The position numbers and the translations under genes are program-made. From Ruegeria_C sp040830705 (GTDB lineage: Bacteria > Pseudomonadota > Alphaproteobacteria > Rhodobacterales > Rhodobacteraceae): a stretch of DNA of 64,000 nucleotides. Within the stretch, counting starts at the first letter, position 1. Every line of letters starts with the position of its first letter. Shown here piece after piece: positions 33,799-43,146 of this stretch. The DNA lies in contig JBFOME010000021.1 in assembly GCA_040830705.1 (NCBI GenBank), positions 186,001 through 250,000 of the forward strand, written 5' to 3'. The notes beneath the pieces were generated by a model. The model saw only the letters and a program-made list of their open reading frames with translations. It did no database searches and was not told the DNA's origin.

Positions 33799-34583
33799 CA
33801 GCGCACCTGAGTGGTTGCGCCCATCATCTGGTCGACCGCCGAGATGACCTTGGCGTTCATCTCATAACCCCGCTGAGCCTCGATCAGTTCGGTGATCTCG
33901 CGTACCGCGTCCACCGAACTATCCTCCAGATATCCCTGCCGCAGGGTGCCCAGCCCGTCTTCGCCTGGGGCGGCCACGGTCGGAGCTCCGGAGGCTTCGG
34001 TTTCGCGGAATAGGTTGCTGCCGACCGCCTCGAGCCCTTTGGCATTGGTAAAGCTCGACAGGCTGAGTTCGCCCAGAAGCTGGCCTTCGGCGGTATCATC
34101 GAAATAGGCATAGACCTCGCCCGCGCCATTGATCGAGATCGATCTGGCATCTTCGGGGATGGTGATCTCAGGCGTGACCGGAAAGCCGTCCGAGGTCACG
34201 ATCAACCCGTCGGCTGAACGCTTCAGGCCGCCATCGCGCGTGTAGGCGGCGGCGCCCGAAGGCAGTGTCACCTCAAGATAGCCGCGCCCGTCTATGGCGA
34301 GGTCCAGTTCGTTACCTGTGGCCGAAAGCGCGCCCTGCTCAACTTGCATTGACACCGCAGCGGGCCGCACGCCAAGGCCAAGCTGCACGCCGGTCGGCAG
34401 CAGGGTTCCGTCCGAGGCATTCACGCTGCCGGGCCGTACCATCTGTTGATAGTGCAAATCGGCAAACTCGGCGCGGCGGGCATTGTAGCCGGTGGTATTC
34501 ATATTCGCGAGGTTGTTCGAGATTGTCTCGACCCGCATCTGCTGGGCGGTCATGCCAGTGGCGGCAATTTTCAGGGCACGCAT
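33798..34583 (-). CDS. flgG: Flagellar distal rod protein FlgG
   Basis: A 261-residue distal rod protein of standard length. N-terminal ALKIAATGMTAQQMRVETISNNLANMNTTGYNARRAEFADL and C-terminal GYLEDSSVDAVREITELIEAQRGYEMNAKVISAVDQMM form the conserved rod/hook helices; the FlgG-specific core (GVQLGLGVRPAAVSMQVEQG) lies between. It follows flgF after a 21-bp gap. Confidence 0.97.
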   Translation of the reverse strand: MRALKIAATGMTAQQMRVETISNNLANMNTTGYNARRAEFADLHYQQMVRPGSVNASDGTLLPTGVQLGLGVRPAAVSMQVEQGALSATGNELDLAIDGRGYLEVTLPSGAAAYTRDGGLKRSADGLIVTSDGFPVTPEITIPEDARSISINGAGEVYAYFDDTAEGQLLGELSLSSFTNAKGLEAVGSNLFRETEASGAPTVAAPGEDGLGTLRQGYLEDSSVDAVREITELIEAQRGYEMNAKVISAVDQMMGATTQVR

Positions 34584-34604
34584 CGGTCGTTCATTCCTTG
34601 TGAT

Positions 34605-35318
34605 CTATCGCAGCAGGGCCTTGACGGCCTCGCGGATACGTTTGTCTTCGGCGTCGAGAAAGCTCTGGCCAAGTTCATAGGCGCGCTGGACCTCGACCAT
34701 CCGCGCCATCTGCCCGACGGCGTTGACATTCGAGCCCTCGACAAACCCATGCAGAACTCTGGCGCTTTCCGCCGGTTCGAACCCGGCCGGGGCTTCAAAC
34801 ATCACACCACCCTCACGGATCAGGTCATTGCGGTCGATCGGTGCGAAAACGCCAATTTGTCCGACCGACTGACCATCAGCGCTGATCGTGCCATCGGCAG
34901 AAACGCTGAGGCTTGCCGCGTCTGGCGGAATGAAAACGGGCGCACCGCCGGGGTCCAGTACGCGGTGCCCCTCGGCATTGACCAGATCGCCCTGTGCGTT
35001 GGCGCTGAAACCGCCCGCACGGGTCAGCCGCTCGCCCGAGAGGGTTTCGACCAGAAAGAAGCCGTCGCCTTCTATCGCAAAGTCAAGACGTCCCCCGGTC
35101 TGGGTCAGCAACCCTTGAGCAAACGAGGTGTTGCGCACCTCGCCACGGCTCATCGAGACCGAGGCGTGACCGCTGGTGTCCTTAACGAACTCGGAAAAGA
35201 CGACGCCCTCCTGCCGGTAACCGGCGGTAGAGAGATTGGCGATGTTATTGGCGACGACCCGTATCTCGTTTCTCAGGCCCACCTGGCGCGACAGCGCTGC
35301 ATATCCGGCTGTATCCAT
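34605..35318 (-). CDS. flgF: Flagellar proximal rod protein FlgF
   Basis: A 237-residue rod protein. It begins MDTAGYAALSRQVGLRNEIRVVANNIANLSTAGYRQEGVVF and ends VEGSNVNAVGQMARMVEVQRAYELGQSFLDAEDKRIREAVKALLR. The start at ATG 35318 overlaps the fliQ stop (TGATG); a longer open frame to 35546 is only a reading through fliQ in another frame. Confidence 0.95.
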   Translation of the reverse strand: MDTAGYAALSRQVGLRNEIRVVANNIANLSTAGYRQEGVVFSEFVKDTSGHASVSMSRGEVRNTSFAQGLLTQTGGRLDFAIEGDGFFLVETLSGERLTRAGGFSANAQGDLVNAEGHRVLDPGGAPVFIPPDAASLSVSADGTISADGQSVGQIGVFAPIDRNDLIREGGVMFEAPAGFEPAESARVLHGFVEGSNVNAVGQMARMVEVQRAYELGQSFLDAEDKRIREAVKALLR

Positions 35319-35590
35319 CAATTGCCTCCAATTACCAGTGTCAGGACCGTGGCCTGAAAGAACGAGACCAGCGTTTGCGTCATGAAGCCCATCGACATCC
35401 AGAACACGATGACGATGGCAGCCAGCTTGGGTACAAAGGTCAGCGTCATTTCCTGGATCGAGGTCAGCGCCTGGAACAGGCCCACCACCAATCCGGTGAC
35501 CAAAGCAACCGTGAGGATCGGCACCGACGTCACGACCGCGATCCACAGTGATTGGCGCAGAACGTCATAAAACTGGCCTTCAGTCAGCAT
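35318..35590 (-). CDS. fliQ: Flagellar export gate protein FliQ
   Basis: A 90-residue two-helix export gate subunit (SLWIAVVTSVPILTVALVTGLVVGLFQALTSIQEMTLTFVPKLAAIVIVF). Standard size and motif (TSIQEMTLTFVPK). It lies between fliE and flgF rather than beside fliP and fliR, an order typical for this group. Overlaps flgF. Confidence 0.96.
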   Translation of the reverse strand: MLTEGQFYDVLRQSLWIAVVTSVPILTVALVTGLVVGLFQALTSIQEMTLTFVPKLAAIVIVFWMSMGFMTQTLVSFFQATVLTLVIGGN

Positions 35591-35593
35591 GGG

Positions 35594-35878
35594 TTAGACC
35601 GGCATCCTCAGGATCTCCTGATATGCCTCGACCACCTTGTTGCGCACCGTTACGGCGGTTTCGACCGCAAGTTCAGTCTGCGCCAGCGCCTGAACCAGTG
35701 CGTGCGGATCGGCCTGCCCGGTCATGGCGGATTGCGACAGCGCCTCGCTGTGGCGCAAAGTGCTGGCGAAATCCTGAAACGCGCCGCCCAGCGTTGCCCC
35801 CTCAGAGGCGGGGCCGGGTTTGGTCGCGGGACGGGCAGAGGCATAGCTCTGCGCCGCCGAGAGAGATTGGATATCCAT
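35594..35878 (-). CDS. fliE: Hook-basal body protein FliE
   Basis: A 94-residue MS-ring/rod adaptor. The C-terminal helices GQADPHALVQALAQTELAVETAVTVRNKVVEAYQEILRMPV are the FliE signature. Located 3 bp before fliQ and 11 bp after flgC. Confidence 0.93.
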   Translation of the reverse strand: MDIQSLSAAQSYASARPATKPGPASEGATLGGAFQDFASTLRHSEALSQSAMTGQADPHALVQALAQTELAVETAVTVRNKVVEAYQEILRMPV

Positions 35879-35889
35879 TCTGGCTGTCC

Positions 35890-36282
35890 TTACTTTTTGA
35901 GAAGATCCATCAGCGACGCGGACATCTGCCGCGCCTGATCGAACATTTTGAGATTGGCCTCATAGCTGCGCTGCGCCTCGCGGGCGTCAGCGATCTCCAG
36001 CATCAGATTGACGTTGGAGCCCTGGTAGTGGCCGCTGGCATCCGCCATCGGGTGCGCTGGGTCGTGAATGCGTGGCAGTTTGCTGCGATCAAGCTGCACG
36101 CGCCCGGTCTTCACAAGGCCCACAGCCTCACCAGACCCGGTCATCGTTTCAAAGGGCACCGTCTTGCGCCGATAACCAGGCGTATCCGCGTTCGAAATGT
36201 TCTCTGCGGTGTGGCGCAGGCGCATCGCCTGCGCGCGCAGAGCACTTGCGGTGATCTTCAGGGCGTTGGAAAACTCGCTCAT
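35890..36282 (-). CDS. flgC: Flagellar rod protein FlgC
   Basis: A 130-residue proximal rod protein with the N-terminal motif ALRAQAMRLRHTAENISNADTPGYRRKTVPFETM and C-terminal YQGSNVNLMLEIADAREAQRSYEANLKMFDQARQM, both standard for FlgC. Separated from flgB by 9 bp. Confidence 0.96.
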   Translation of the reverse strand: MSEFSNALKITASALRAQAMRLRHTAENISNADTPGYRRKTVPFETMTGSGEAVGLVKTGRVQLDRSKLPRIHDPAHPMADASGHYQGSNVNLMLEIADAREAQRSYEANLKMFDQARQMSASLMDLLKK

Positions 36283-36291
36283 ACCAACCCC

Positions 36292-36681
36292 TCACGCGCG
36301 ACCAAGGCCGGTCCGCAGCACCGTCAGAGCCGATTTATAGATCGCCATGGCGCGGTCATGCTGGCGTTTCGCATCAACCGCGCTCAACATTTGCTCTTCG
36401 ATGGAGACACTATTGCCGTTGGGGTCCACAGGGGCGTCTGCGGTGAATTCGGCGGCGCTCCACTGGGGGCCGCTTTGCCCGTGCATATGGGTGCCGCGTG
36501 TTTGGCGAAACAGCGATGCGTCGCCGTTTTCCGTCACAAGTTCGCCAAAGGGTTTTACATCCTGCGCCTTGTAGCCAGGCGTATCGGCATGGGCCATGTT
36601 GCGGGCAATGACCGCGTGCCGATGACCCGCATGTGTGGCCATCGCATGGGCCGTCGTGAAAAGGTTCAGCTTTGTGTACAC
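36292..36681 (-). CDS. flgB: Flagellar rod protein FlgB
   Basis: A 129-residue proximal rod protein: LNLFTTAHAMATHAGHRHAVIARNMAHADTPGYKAQDVKPF at the N-terminus and SVSIEEQMLSAVDAKRQHDRAMAIYKSALTVLRTGLGR at the C-terminus. I place the start at GTG 36681 (VYTKLNLF), which follows GAGGGAGAAG; the only longer start is a TTG at 36708 with that Shine-Dalgarno inside it. First gene of the minus-strand rod operon, divergent from fliI. Confidence 0.93.
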   Translation of the reverse strand: MYTKLNLFTTAHAMATHAGHRHAVIARNMAHADTPGYKAQDVKPFGELVTENGDASLFRQTRGTHMHGQSGPQWSAAEFTADAPVDPNGNSVSIEEQMLSAVDAKRQHDRAMAIYKSALTVLRTGLGRA

Positions 36682-36766
36682 CGGGGCTTCTCCCTCGATC
36701 CGTTTCAATCAAGGCTTAACCCCGATTCGTTTAGAAACGGTTTGCGACAACCTACCGGAGCGTTCG

Positions 36767-38110
36767 ATGACCGCCGCAAATCCCTTAATCCTGAAAGCTG
36801 CCTTTGATGACCTGAGCCCGCTGCGCCATCTGGGACGGGTCCGGCATGTGGGGGGCGGCACCATCGGAATCACCGGTTTGTCCGGCAAGGCGCGGATCGG
36901 CGACCGGGTTGAGGTCAGGCGCAAAGCGCTGACCCCGCTGGCCGGTGAGGTATTGCAGATTGATGATGATGAAATCCAAATGTTGCCGGACATGGCACCT
37001 GATTCCGTCGCAGTGGACGACGCGGCGGTTCTGATCCCCATCCCGGCCTTTGCTCCCGGCCCTCATTGGCTTGGACGGGTGGTTGACCCGTTGGGCCGGG
37101 CGTTGGACGGCAAGCCGCTATTGCGTGGCGAACAGGCGCAGAACCTGACCGCGCCGCCCCCAAATGCCGTTGAACGCAAAGCGCTGGGGGAACGGCTGCC
37201 AACCGGAGTGGCGCTGCTGAACACCATCCTGCCCATCGTGCGCGGCCAGCGGGTCGGGCTGTTTGCCGGCTCGGGCGTCGGCAAATCCTCGCTGCTGGGA
37301 ACACTTGCCAAATCCATGCAGGCGGACGCGGTGGTGGTGGCGCTGATCGGTGAGCGCGGGCGCGAGGTGAACGAGTTCGTCGAACACACACTGGGCCCCG
37401 AGGCGATGGAGCGCGCGGTCGTGGTGGCTGCAACATCGGACATGTCGGCGTTGATGCGGCGGCGCTGTGCCTGGTCTGCCATGGCGGTCGCGGAAGCGCT
37501 GCGCGACCTTGGCATGAACGTGCTGTTTCTGGCCGACTCGATCACTCGCTTTGCCGAAGCCCATCGCGAGATTGCCGTTGCCACCGGAGAACTACCCACC
37601 TTGCGCGGCCACCCCGCCTCAGTCACCCCGCTGATCACCGGTCTGTGTGAACGGGCGGGGCCCGGAACGGCGGATCAGGGCGATATTACGGCCGTGTTCA
37701 GCGTTCTGGTCGCGGGTTCGGACATGGATGAGCCTGTCGCCGATATCCTGCGCGGCGTCTTGGACGGCCATATCGTGCTGTCCCGCGAGATTGCCGAGCG
37801 CGGCCGTTTCCCGGCCATCGATGTCGGCCGCTCAGTCTCGCGCAGCCTACCGGGCGCTGCGAATGAGGCTGAGAATGCCGCCATAAACGAGGTCCGGCGC
37901 CTGCTCAGCACCTATGAGCAATCCGAAGTGATGATCAACGCAGGGCTTTACACATCGGGCGCCAATCCGCTGCTTGATCAGGCGGTTCAGGTCTGGCCGG
38001 AACTGGATGCGTTTTTTGCCCGTGCCGAGCCGGGCGGAATTGCCGACAGTTTCGACAAGCTCAACCTGATCCTGAGACGCGGCGGAGCGGGACAACCGCG
38101 CACCTTATGA
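36767..38110 (+). CDS. fliI: Flagellum-specific ATPase FliI
   Basis: A 447-residue ATPase of the export apparatus. Walker A is GLFAGSGVGKSSLL (residues 164-177), Walker B MNVLFLADSITRF, with GERGREVNEFVEHTLGPEAMERAVVV and the C-terminal LSREIAERGRFPAIDVGRSVSR block. Start at ATG 36767, 6 bases after CGGAG. It stands alone, opposite the flgB operon, and is separated from its partner fliH by 16 kb. Confidence 0.97.
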   Translation: MTAANPLILKAAFDDLSPLRHLGRVRHVGGGTIGITGLSGKARIGDRVEVRRKALTPLAGEVLQIDDDEIQMLPDMAPDSVAVDDAAVLIPIPAFAPGPHWLGRVVDPLGRALDGKPLLRGEQAQNLTAPPPNAVERKALGERLPTGVALLNTILPIVRGQRVGLFAGSGVGKSSLLGTLAKSMQADAVVVALIGERGREVNEFVEHTLGPEAMERAVVVAATSDMSALMRRRCAWSAMAVAEALRDLGMNVLFLADSITRFAEAHREIAVATGELPTLRGHPASVTPLITGLCERAGPGTADQGDITAVFSVLVAGSDMDEPVADILRGVLDGHIVLSREIAERGRFPAIDVGRSVSRSLPGAANEAENAAINEVRRLLSTYEQSEVMINAGLYTSGANPLLDQAVQVWPELDAFFARAEPGGIADSFDKLNLILRRGGAGQPRTL

Positions 38111-38116
38111 GACAAA

Positions 38117-38142
38117 ACAGGCCCCGAAGGATCGGGGCCTGT
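38117..38142 (-). terminator. Terminator between fliI and gltB
   Basis: A perfect 10-bp stem (ACAGGCCCCG / CGGGGCCTGT) with a 6-base loop lies between the convergent fliI and gltB genes. In the minus direction it is followed by TTTTG, so it best serves gltB; in the plus direction there is no clear T run. Confidence 0.75.
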
Positions 38143-38167
38143 CTGAACCGCTTTCTGATATGACGGA

Positions 38168-41100
38168 TTATTCCGCCGGGACAGCCTCGGCCTCATTGGT
38201 CAGCGGTTGCGGCAGCTTGTCGAGCATTTCGGTCGGACAGACCTGCAGGAACTTGCCGCGCTCGACCTCCCAATGCTGCAGGATGTCGGCGGCCTTCTGG
38301 CTGCGCGTTTCCTCCAGATGCCGTTCGATCAGACCTTTGAGCTGATATTCCCAATGCGGCACGGTCACCGGGCAAGTCACCAGCGTTTCCTTGTTCATAA
38401 GCGCTTCGGCGGTGCCTTCGGGATCATAAAGATAAGCCATACCACCGGTCATGCCGGCCCCGAAGTTAGCCCCGATTGCACCCAAAATGACGGCAACGCC
38501 ACCGGTCATATATTCGCAACCGTTTGATCCACAGCCTTCGATCACCACCTGAGCGCCCGAGTTGCGAACGGCAAAGCGCTCACCCGCGCGGCCCGCAGCA
38601 AAGAGATAGCCATCCGTTGCGCCATAGAGCACCGTGTTGCCGATGATGGTGTTCTCATCCGCCTTGAGCGGGCTGACCTGTGGCGGGCGCACGACGATGG
38701 TGCCGCCCGACAGGCCCTTGCCGACATAGTCATTGGCGTCACCGGATACTTCCAGTTTGAGGCCCGGCGCCGCGAAAGCCCCCAGCGACTGCCCGGCAGA
38801 GCCCTGCAGTTTGACATGCAGATGATCGGGCTGGAACGCGTTCCGCATCCCAAAATTCTGCACGATATGGCTGGACACCCGTGTGCCGACCGTCCGGTGC
38901 GTGTTCTGCACCGCATAAGACAGCTGCATCTTCTCGCCGTCGCGCAAGAAGCGCGCCGCGTCACGGACGATCTCGGCATCCAGCGTATCAGGCACTGCGT
39001 TGCGGTCTTTGTCGCGGTTATAGACGATATCGGCGGCACCATCGACGGTGACCAGCAGCGGGTTGAGGTCCAGATCGTCCAGATGCGCCGACCCCCGGCT
39101 GACTTGCGCCAGCAAGTCGGCACGCCCGATCACATCATCCAGGCTGCGCGCGCCCAGCGAGGCCAGGATCTCGCGCACTTCCTGTGCGTAGAAGGTGATC
39201 AGGTTGACCACCTTGTCCGCATTGCCGGTGAATCGGTCGCGCAGCGACGGGTCTTGAGTGCAGACACCCACGGGGCAGGTGTTGGACTGGCATTGGCGCA
39301 CCATGATGCAGCCCATCGCGATCAGGGCTGCGGTGCCGATCCCGTACTCCTCGGCCCCCATCATTGCGGCCATAACGATGTCGCGGCCCGTGCGCAGCCC
39401 GCCATCAGTGCGCAGGGTGACGCGGTCGCGCAGGTTGTTCATCGCCAGAACCTGATGCGCCTCGGTCAGGCCCATTTCCCACGGAAGACCTGCATGTTTG
39501 ATCGATGTTGCAGGGCTGGCACCGGTGCCGCCGTTATGGCCCGAGACCAGAATGATATCCGCCTTGGCCTTGGCCACACCGGCGGCAATCGTGCCGACGC
39601 CCGACGATGCGACCAGTTTCACCGTCACCTTGCAGCGCGGGTTGATCTGTTTCAGGTCATAGATCAGCTGCGCCAGATCCTCGATCGAGTAGATATCATG
39701 GTGCGGCGGAGGCGAAATCAGAGTCACACCCTTGGTCGAATGGCGCAGCCGCGCAATCAGGTCGGTGACCTTCATGCCGGGCAATTGCCCGCCTTCGCCC
39801 GGCTTCGCCCCCTGCGCCACCTTGATCTCAAGCTCTTCGCAATGGTTGAGATATTCGGCGGTCACGCCGAACCGGCCCGAGGCCACCTGCTTGATCTTGG
39901 CCGACGGGTTGTCGCCGTTGGATTCCGGCACGAAATGCGCCGGATCTTCACCGCCCTCGCCGGAGTCGGATTTTGCGCCAATCCGGTTCATCGCCACGTT
40001 CAGCGTCTTGTGCGCTTCGGGGCTGAGCGCGCCCAGCGACATACCCGGCGTCACAAAGCGCTTGCGGATTGCCGTAATGCTTTCGACCTCTTCCAGCGCA
40101 ACGGGATTACCCAACGGCTTAAAATCCAGCAGGTCGCGCAGATGGATCGGCGGGTTCGATTGCATCTTGGCCGAATACTGCTTCCACAGCTCATACGAGG
40201 CGCGGTTACAGGCCATTTGCATCATATGCATCGAGGTCGCTTCCCACGCATGGGTCTCACCCGATTGGCGCGCCTTGTAGAAGCCACCAATGGGCAGCAC
40301 ATCAAGGCCCGATGCCCAGCCCTTGGCATGGATTTCCTCTGCTTTGGCCTGAATACCGGTCACCCCGATGCCCGAGATACGGCTGATCATGCCGGGGAAA
40401 TACTCGGCCACCATGGCGCGGCTGAGGCCGACCGCCTCGAAGTTCAGACCGCCACGATAGGACGAGATCACCGAGATGCCCATCTTAGACATGATCTTGA
40501 GCAGACCCTGGTCAATCGCCTCGCGATAGCGCGCCACGTTTTCGGTCAGCGACCCGTCCAACAGGCCGCGCGCCACTCGGTCAGCGATACTGTCTTCGGC
40601 CAGATAAGCGTTAACTACCGTCGCGCCACAGCCGATCAGCACCGCGAAGTAGTGCGGATCAAGGCATTCCGCCGACCGAACGTTGAGCGAGCAGAAGGTG
40701 CGCAGCCCCTTGCGGGTCAGATGCGAATGCACTGCGCTTGTGGCCAGGATCATCGGCATGCCGACCTTGGCTGCATCGGCGTGCTGATCGGTAAGGATCA
40801 GGTGACCCGAGCCCGAGCGCACGGCCTCTTCAGCCTCGGCCCGGATACGCGCCAGCGCGGCGCTGAGAGCACCAGTGCCCTGCTCGAAACTACAGTCGAT
40901 CTCTGTGACCGGCGAGTTCAGGCTTTCAACCAGCTTATCCCATTGCGCGTTGCCCACGAAGGGGCTGCCCAGAACGATGATCTCTGTCTGGCTACTGTCT
41001 TCGTCCAGCACGTTCTTGAGGTTGCCGAACCGGGTTTTGAGCGACATTACCCGGTATTCCCGAAGCGAGTCGATCGGGGGGTTGGTCACCTGGCTAAAGT

Positions 41101-42700
41101 TCTGCCGGAAGAAGTGGCTCAGCGGGCGGTACTGTTTCGAAAGAACCGCAGAGGGCGTGTCGTCGCCCATCGAGGCCAACGCCTCTTTTCCATCCTCGCA
41201 CATGGGCACCAGGATCTGTTCCAGTTCCTCAATCGAATAGCCCGCCGCGATCTGGCGCTTGCGCAGTTCTTCACCGGCAAAAAGCGGCTGCTCCTCGACC
41301 TCGGCCAGGGCCCCGTCCAGATCGCTGATCTTCTTGACCCAGTCGCCGAAGGGCAGTGCACGCGCCAGCTTGTCCTTGATCTGCTTGTCTCGGAACACCT
41401 TGCCCTTTTTCATGTCGACGGCGAGCAACTGGCCCGGTCCCAGTGCACCCTTTTCGACCACATTGGCCTCGTCGGTCGGAACCATGCCCGCTTCCGATCC
41501 TGCGATAACCAGTCCGTCGCCGGTGATGACATAGCGCATTGGCCGCAACCCATTGCGGTCCAGACCGGCACAGACCCAGCGCCCGTCAGTCATCGCCAGC
41601 GCGGCAGGGCCGTCCCAGGGCTCCATCACCGAATTGCAGTAGGAATACATGTCGCGCCAGGCCTGCGGCAGTTCCACCGCCTGCTTCGACCAGCTTTCCG
41701 GAACCAGCATGGTTTTTGCCATGGGGGCCGAACGGCCCGCGCGCACCAGAACCTCGAAAACAGAGTCTAATGCGGCTGAATCAGACGATCCGCCTGCGAT
41801 GATCGGCTTGATATCCTCGGCATAGTCACCAAACGTGGCCGACGCCATGCGGATCTCATGGCTTTTCATCCAGTTGGTATTGCCCTTGAGCGTGTTGATT
41901 TCGCCATTATGGGCCAACATTCGGAACGGCTGCGCCAGCCACCATTGCGGGAAGGTGTTGGTTGAATAGCGCTGGTGATAGATCGCAAAGCCACTTTCAA
42001 ACCGCTCGTCCATCAGGTCGGGGTAGAACACGGCGACCTGCTCGGCCAGCATCATGCCCTTGTAGATGATCGACCGGCAGCTGAGCGACGCAATGTAGAG
42101 CCCGGACACGCCTGCGCCTGCTGCGGCTTTTTCGATCCGGCGGCGAATGACATAGAGCTCACGTTCAAATGTCTCTTCGTCGACTCCTTTGGAATTCGAG
42201 ATCAGGATCTGTTCGATCTCAGGACGGGTTGCGTTGGCCTTTTCGCCCAGGCAGGTCACATCGACAGGCACGTGCCGCCAGCCATAGATGTAGTACCCCA
42301 TGCGCAGAACTTCGGTTTCCACGATGGTACGGCAGGTCTCTTGCGCGCCGAAATCGGTGCGCGGAAGAAACACTTGGCCAACAGCGATCAACTGGTTCTT
42401 TTCCGGTGTGTGGCCGGTGCGTTCGATCTGGTCGTAGAAGAATGGAACCGGGATCTGCACATGGATGCCCGCGCCATCGCCGGTCTTACCATCGGCATCC
42501 ACCGCGCCCCGGTGCCAGATCGCTTTGAGCGCGTCGATACCGGCTTCGACCACCTTGCGGCTCTTCTTGCCGTCAACGGACACGACAAGGCCCACACCAC
42601 AGGACGAATGCTCTTCTTCCTCGGAATAGAGACCGTTTTTGGCCATCCACTTGCGCTTTTCTTCCTCGGCGCGGACCCAGTTGGCGTCATATTTGGTCAT
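38168..42700 (-). CDS. gltB: Glutamate synthase large subunit
   Basis: A 1510-residue glutamate synthase alpha subunit that transfers glutamine amide nitrogen to 2-oxoglutarate. The N-terminal glutaminase domain begins after a 33-residue propeptide with catalytic Cys34 in EEEEHSSCGVGLVVSVDG. Later blocks: the FMN-binding synthase domain (KVTVKLVASSGVGTIAAGVAKAKADIILVSGHNGGTGASP), the 3Fe-4S cysteines (MGCIMVRQCQSNTCPVGVCTQDP), and the C-terminal beta-helix with GG repeats. Full length. Its start overlaps the stop of the GFA-family gene, which separates it from gltD. Confidence 0.98.
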   Translation of the reverse strand: MTKYDANWVRAEEEKRKWMAKNGLYSEEEEHSSCGVGLVVSVDGKKSRKVVEAGIDALKAIWHRGAVDADGKTGDGAGIHVQIPVPFFYDQIERTGHTPEKNQLIAVGQVFLPRTDFGAQETCRTIVETEVLRMGYYIYGWRHVPVDVTCLGEKANATRPEIEQILISNSKGVDEETFERELYVIRRRIEKAAAGAGVSGLYIASLSCRSIIYKGMMLAEQVAVFYPDLMDERFESGFAIYHQRYSTNTFPQWWLAQPFRMLAHNGEINTLKGNTNWMKSHEIRMASATFGDYAEDIKPIIAGGSSDSAALDSVFEVLVRAGRSAPMAKTMLVPESWSKQAVELPQAWRDMYSYCNSVMEPWDGPAALAMTDGRWVCAGLDRNGLRPMRYVITGDGLVIAGSEAGMVPTDEANVVEKGALGPGQLLAVDMKKGKVFRDKQIKDKLARALPFGDWVKKISDLDGALAEVEEQPLFAGEELRKRQIAAGYSIEELEQILVPMCEDGKEALASMGDDTPSAVLSKQYRPLSHFFRQNFSQVTNPPIDSLREYRVMSLKTRFGNLKNVLDEDSSQTEIIVLGSPFVGNAQWDKLVESLNSPVTEIDCSFEQGTGALSAALARIRAEAEEAVRSGSGHLILTDQHADAAKVGMPMILATSAVHSHLTRKGLRTFCSLNVRSAECLDPHYFAVLIGCGATVVNAYLAEDSIADRVARGLLDGSLTENVARYREAIDQGLLKIMSKMGISVISSYRGGLNFEAVGLSRAMVAEYFPGMISRISGIGVTGIQAKAEEIHAKGWASGLDVLPIGGFYKARQSGETHAWEATSMHMMQMACNRASYELWKQYSAKMQSNPPIHLRDLLDFKPLGNPVALEEVESITAIRKRFVTPGMSLGALSPEAHKTLNVAMNRIGAKSDSGEGGEDPAHFVPESNGDNPSAKIKQVASGRFGVTAEYLNHCEELEIKVAQGAKPGEGGQLPGMKVTDLIARLRHSTKGVTLISPPPHHDIYSIEDLAQLIYDLKQINPRCKVTVKLVASSGVGTIAAGVAKAKADIILVSGHNGGTGASPATSIKHAGLPWEMGLTEAHQVLAMNNLRDRVTLRTDGGLRTGRDIVMAAMMGAEEYGIGTAALIAMGCIMVRQCQSNTCPVGVCTQDPSLRDRFTGNADKVVNLITFYAQEVREILASLGARSLDDVIGRADLLAQVSRGSAHLDDLDLNPLLVTVDGAADIVYNRDKDRNAVPDTLDAEIVRDAARFLRDGEKMQLSYAVQNTHRTVGTRVSSHIVQNFGMRNAFQPDHLHVKLQGSAGQSLGAFAAPGLKLEVSGDANDYVGKGLSGGTIVVRPPQVSPLKADENTIIGNTVLYGATDGYLFAAGRAGERFAVRNSGAQVVIEGCGSNGCEYMTGGVAVILGAIGANFGAGMTGGMAYLYDPEGTAEALMNKETLVTCPVTVPHWEYQLKGLIERHLEETRSQKAADILQHWEVERGKFLQVCPTEMLDKLPQPLTNEAEAVPAE

Positions 42701-43134
42701 TGGCTATCTCCTTGCTCCGAAGGGGCGAAAGTTGCGATGACTTCGGCTTCGGTCATTTGTCTGCGGTCCCCGACAAAGGCATAGCCATGCGGTTTCCGGT
42801 CGATATAAAGTTCCAGCTTGAGGTCGCCGCCAGCCGCGTCGTCGAACAGGCCAGCAGCGATCTGAGTTTGCCCGTGCATGTCGCCCGGAGCGGTGATGCG
42901 ATACCAGAGCGCTGATCCGCAGGCCTCGCAAAAGGCGCGCTCGGCCCACTCTGAAGATTTGAAGATGCGCACCGGTCCCAAGGCGGTATGGCCGGGCTCC
43001 GCAGGAAAGGTGACCAGCATCGAACTGGTCCAGCGGCGGCACATATCGCAGTGACACGCACCGAGCGATGCTTTCGCCGGTGTCGTGGTAACGGTCACGG
43101 CGCCACACATGCACTGTCCCGACAGTTCGCTCAT
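42697..43134 (-). CDS. GFA (CENP-V/glutathione-formaldehyde-activating) family protein
   Basis: A 145-residue zinc-binding GFA-fold protein with Cys pairs GQCMCGAVT, ACHCDMCRRW and CEACGSALWYR. Members bind zinc; the formaldehyde-activating activity was shown for Gfa of Paracoccus and is not general. It overlaps gltB by 4 bp and lies between gltD and gltB, so it is co-transcribed with them. Function here unknown. Confidence 0.88.
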   Translation of the reverse strand: MSELSGQCMCGAVTVTTTPAKASLGACHCDMCRRWTSSMLVTFPAEPGHTALGPVRIFKSSEWAERAFCEACGSALWYRITAPGDMHGQTQIAAGLFDDAAGGDLKLELYIDRKPHGYAFVGDRRQMTEAEVIATFAPSEQGDSQ

Positions 43135-43146
43135 GACAACAATCCT

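Noticed and set aside
36716..36732. CtrA site between flgB and fliI
   Set aside because: TTAA and the next TTA/TTAG are 10-11 bases apart instead of 7, so the spacing does not fit.
35548..36807. A 419-codon plus-strand frame across fliE, flgC and flgB
   Set aside because: Antisense to three well-identified rod genes; no signal, domain or Shine-Dalgarno of its own.
38816..41770. A 984-codon open frame on the plus strand inside gltB
   Set aside because: It is antisense to a certain gltB gene. Its Arg/His-rich, low-complexity translation is what the complement of GC-rich coding sequence gives, and no domain is visible.
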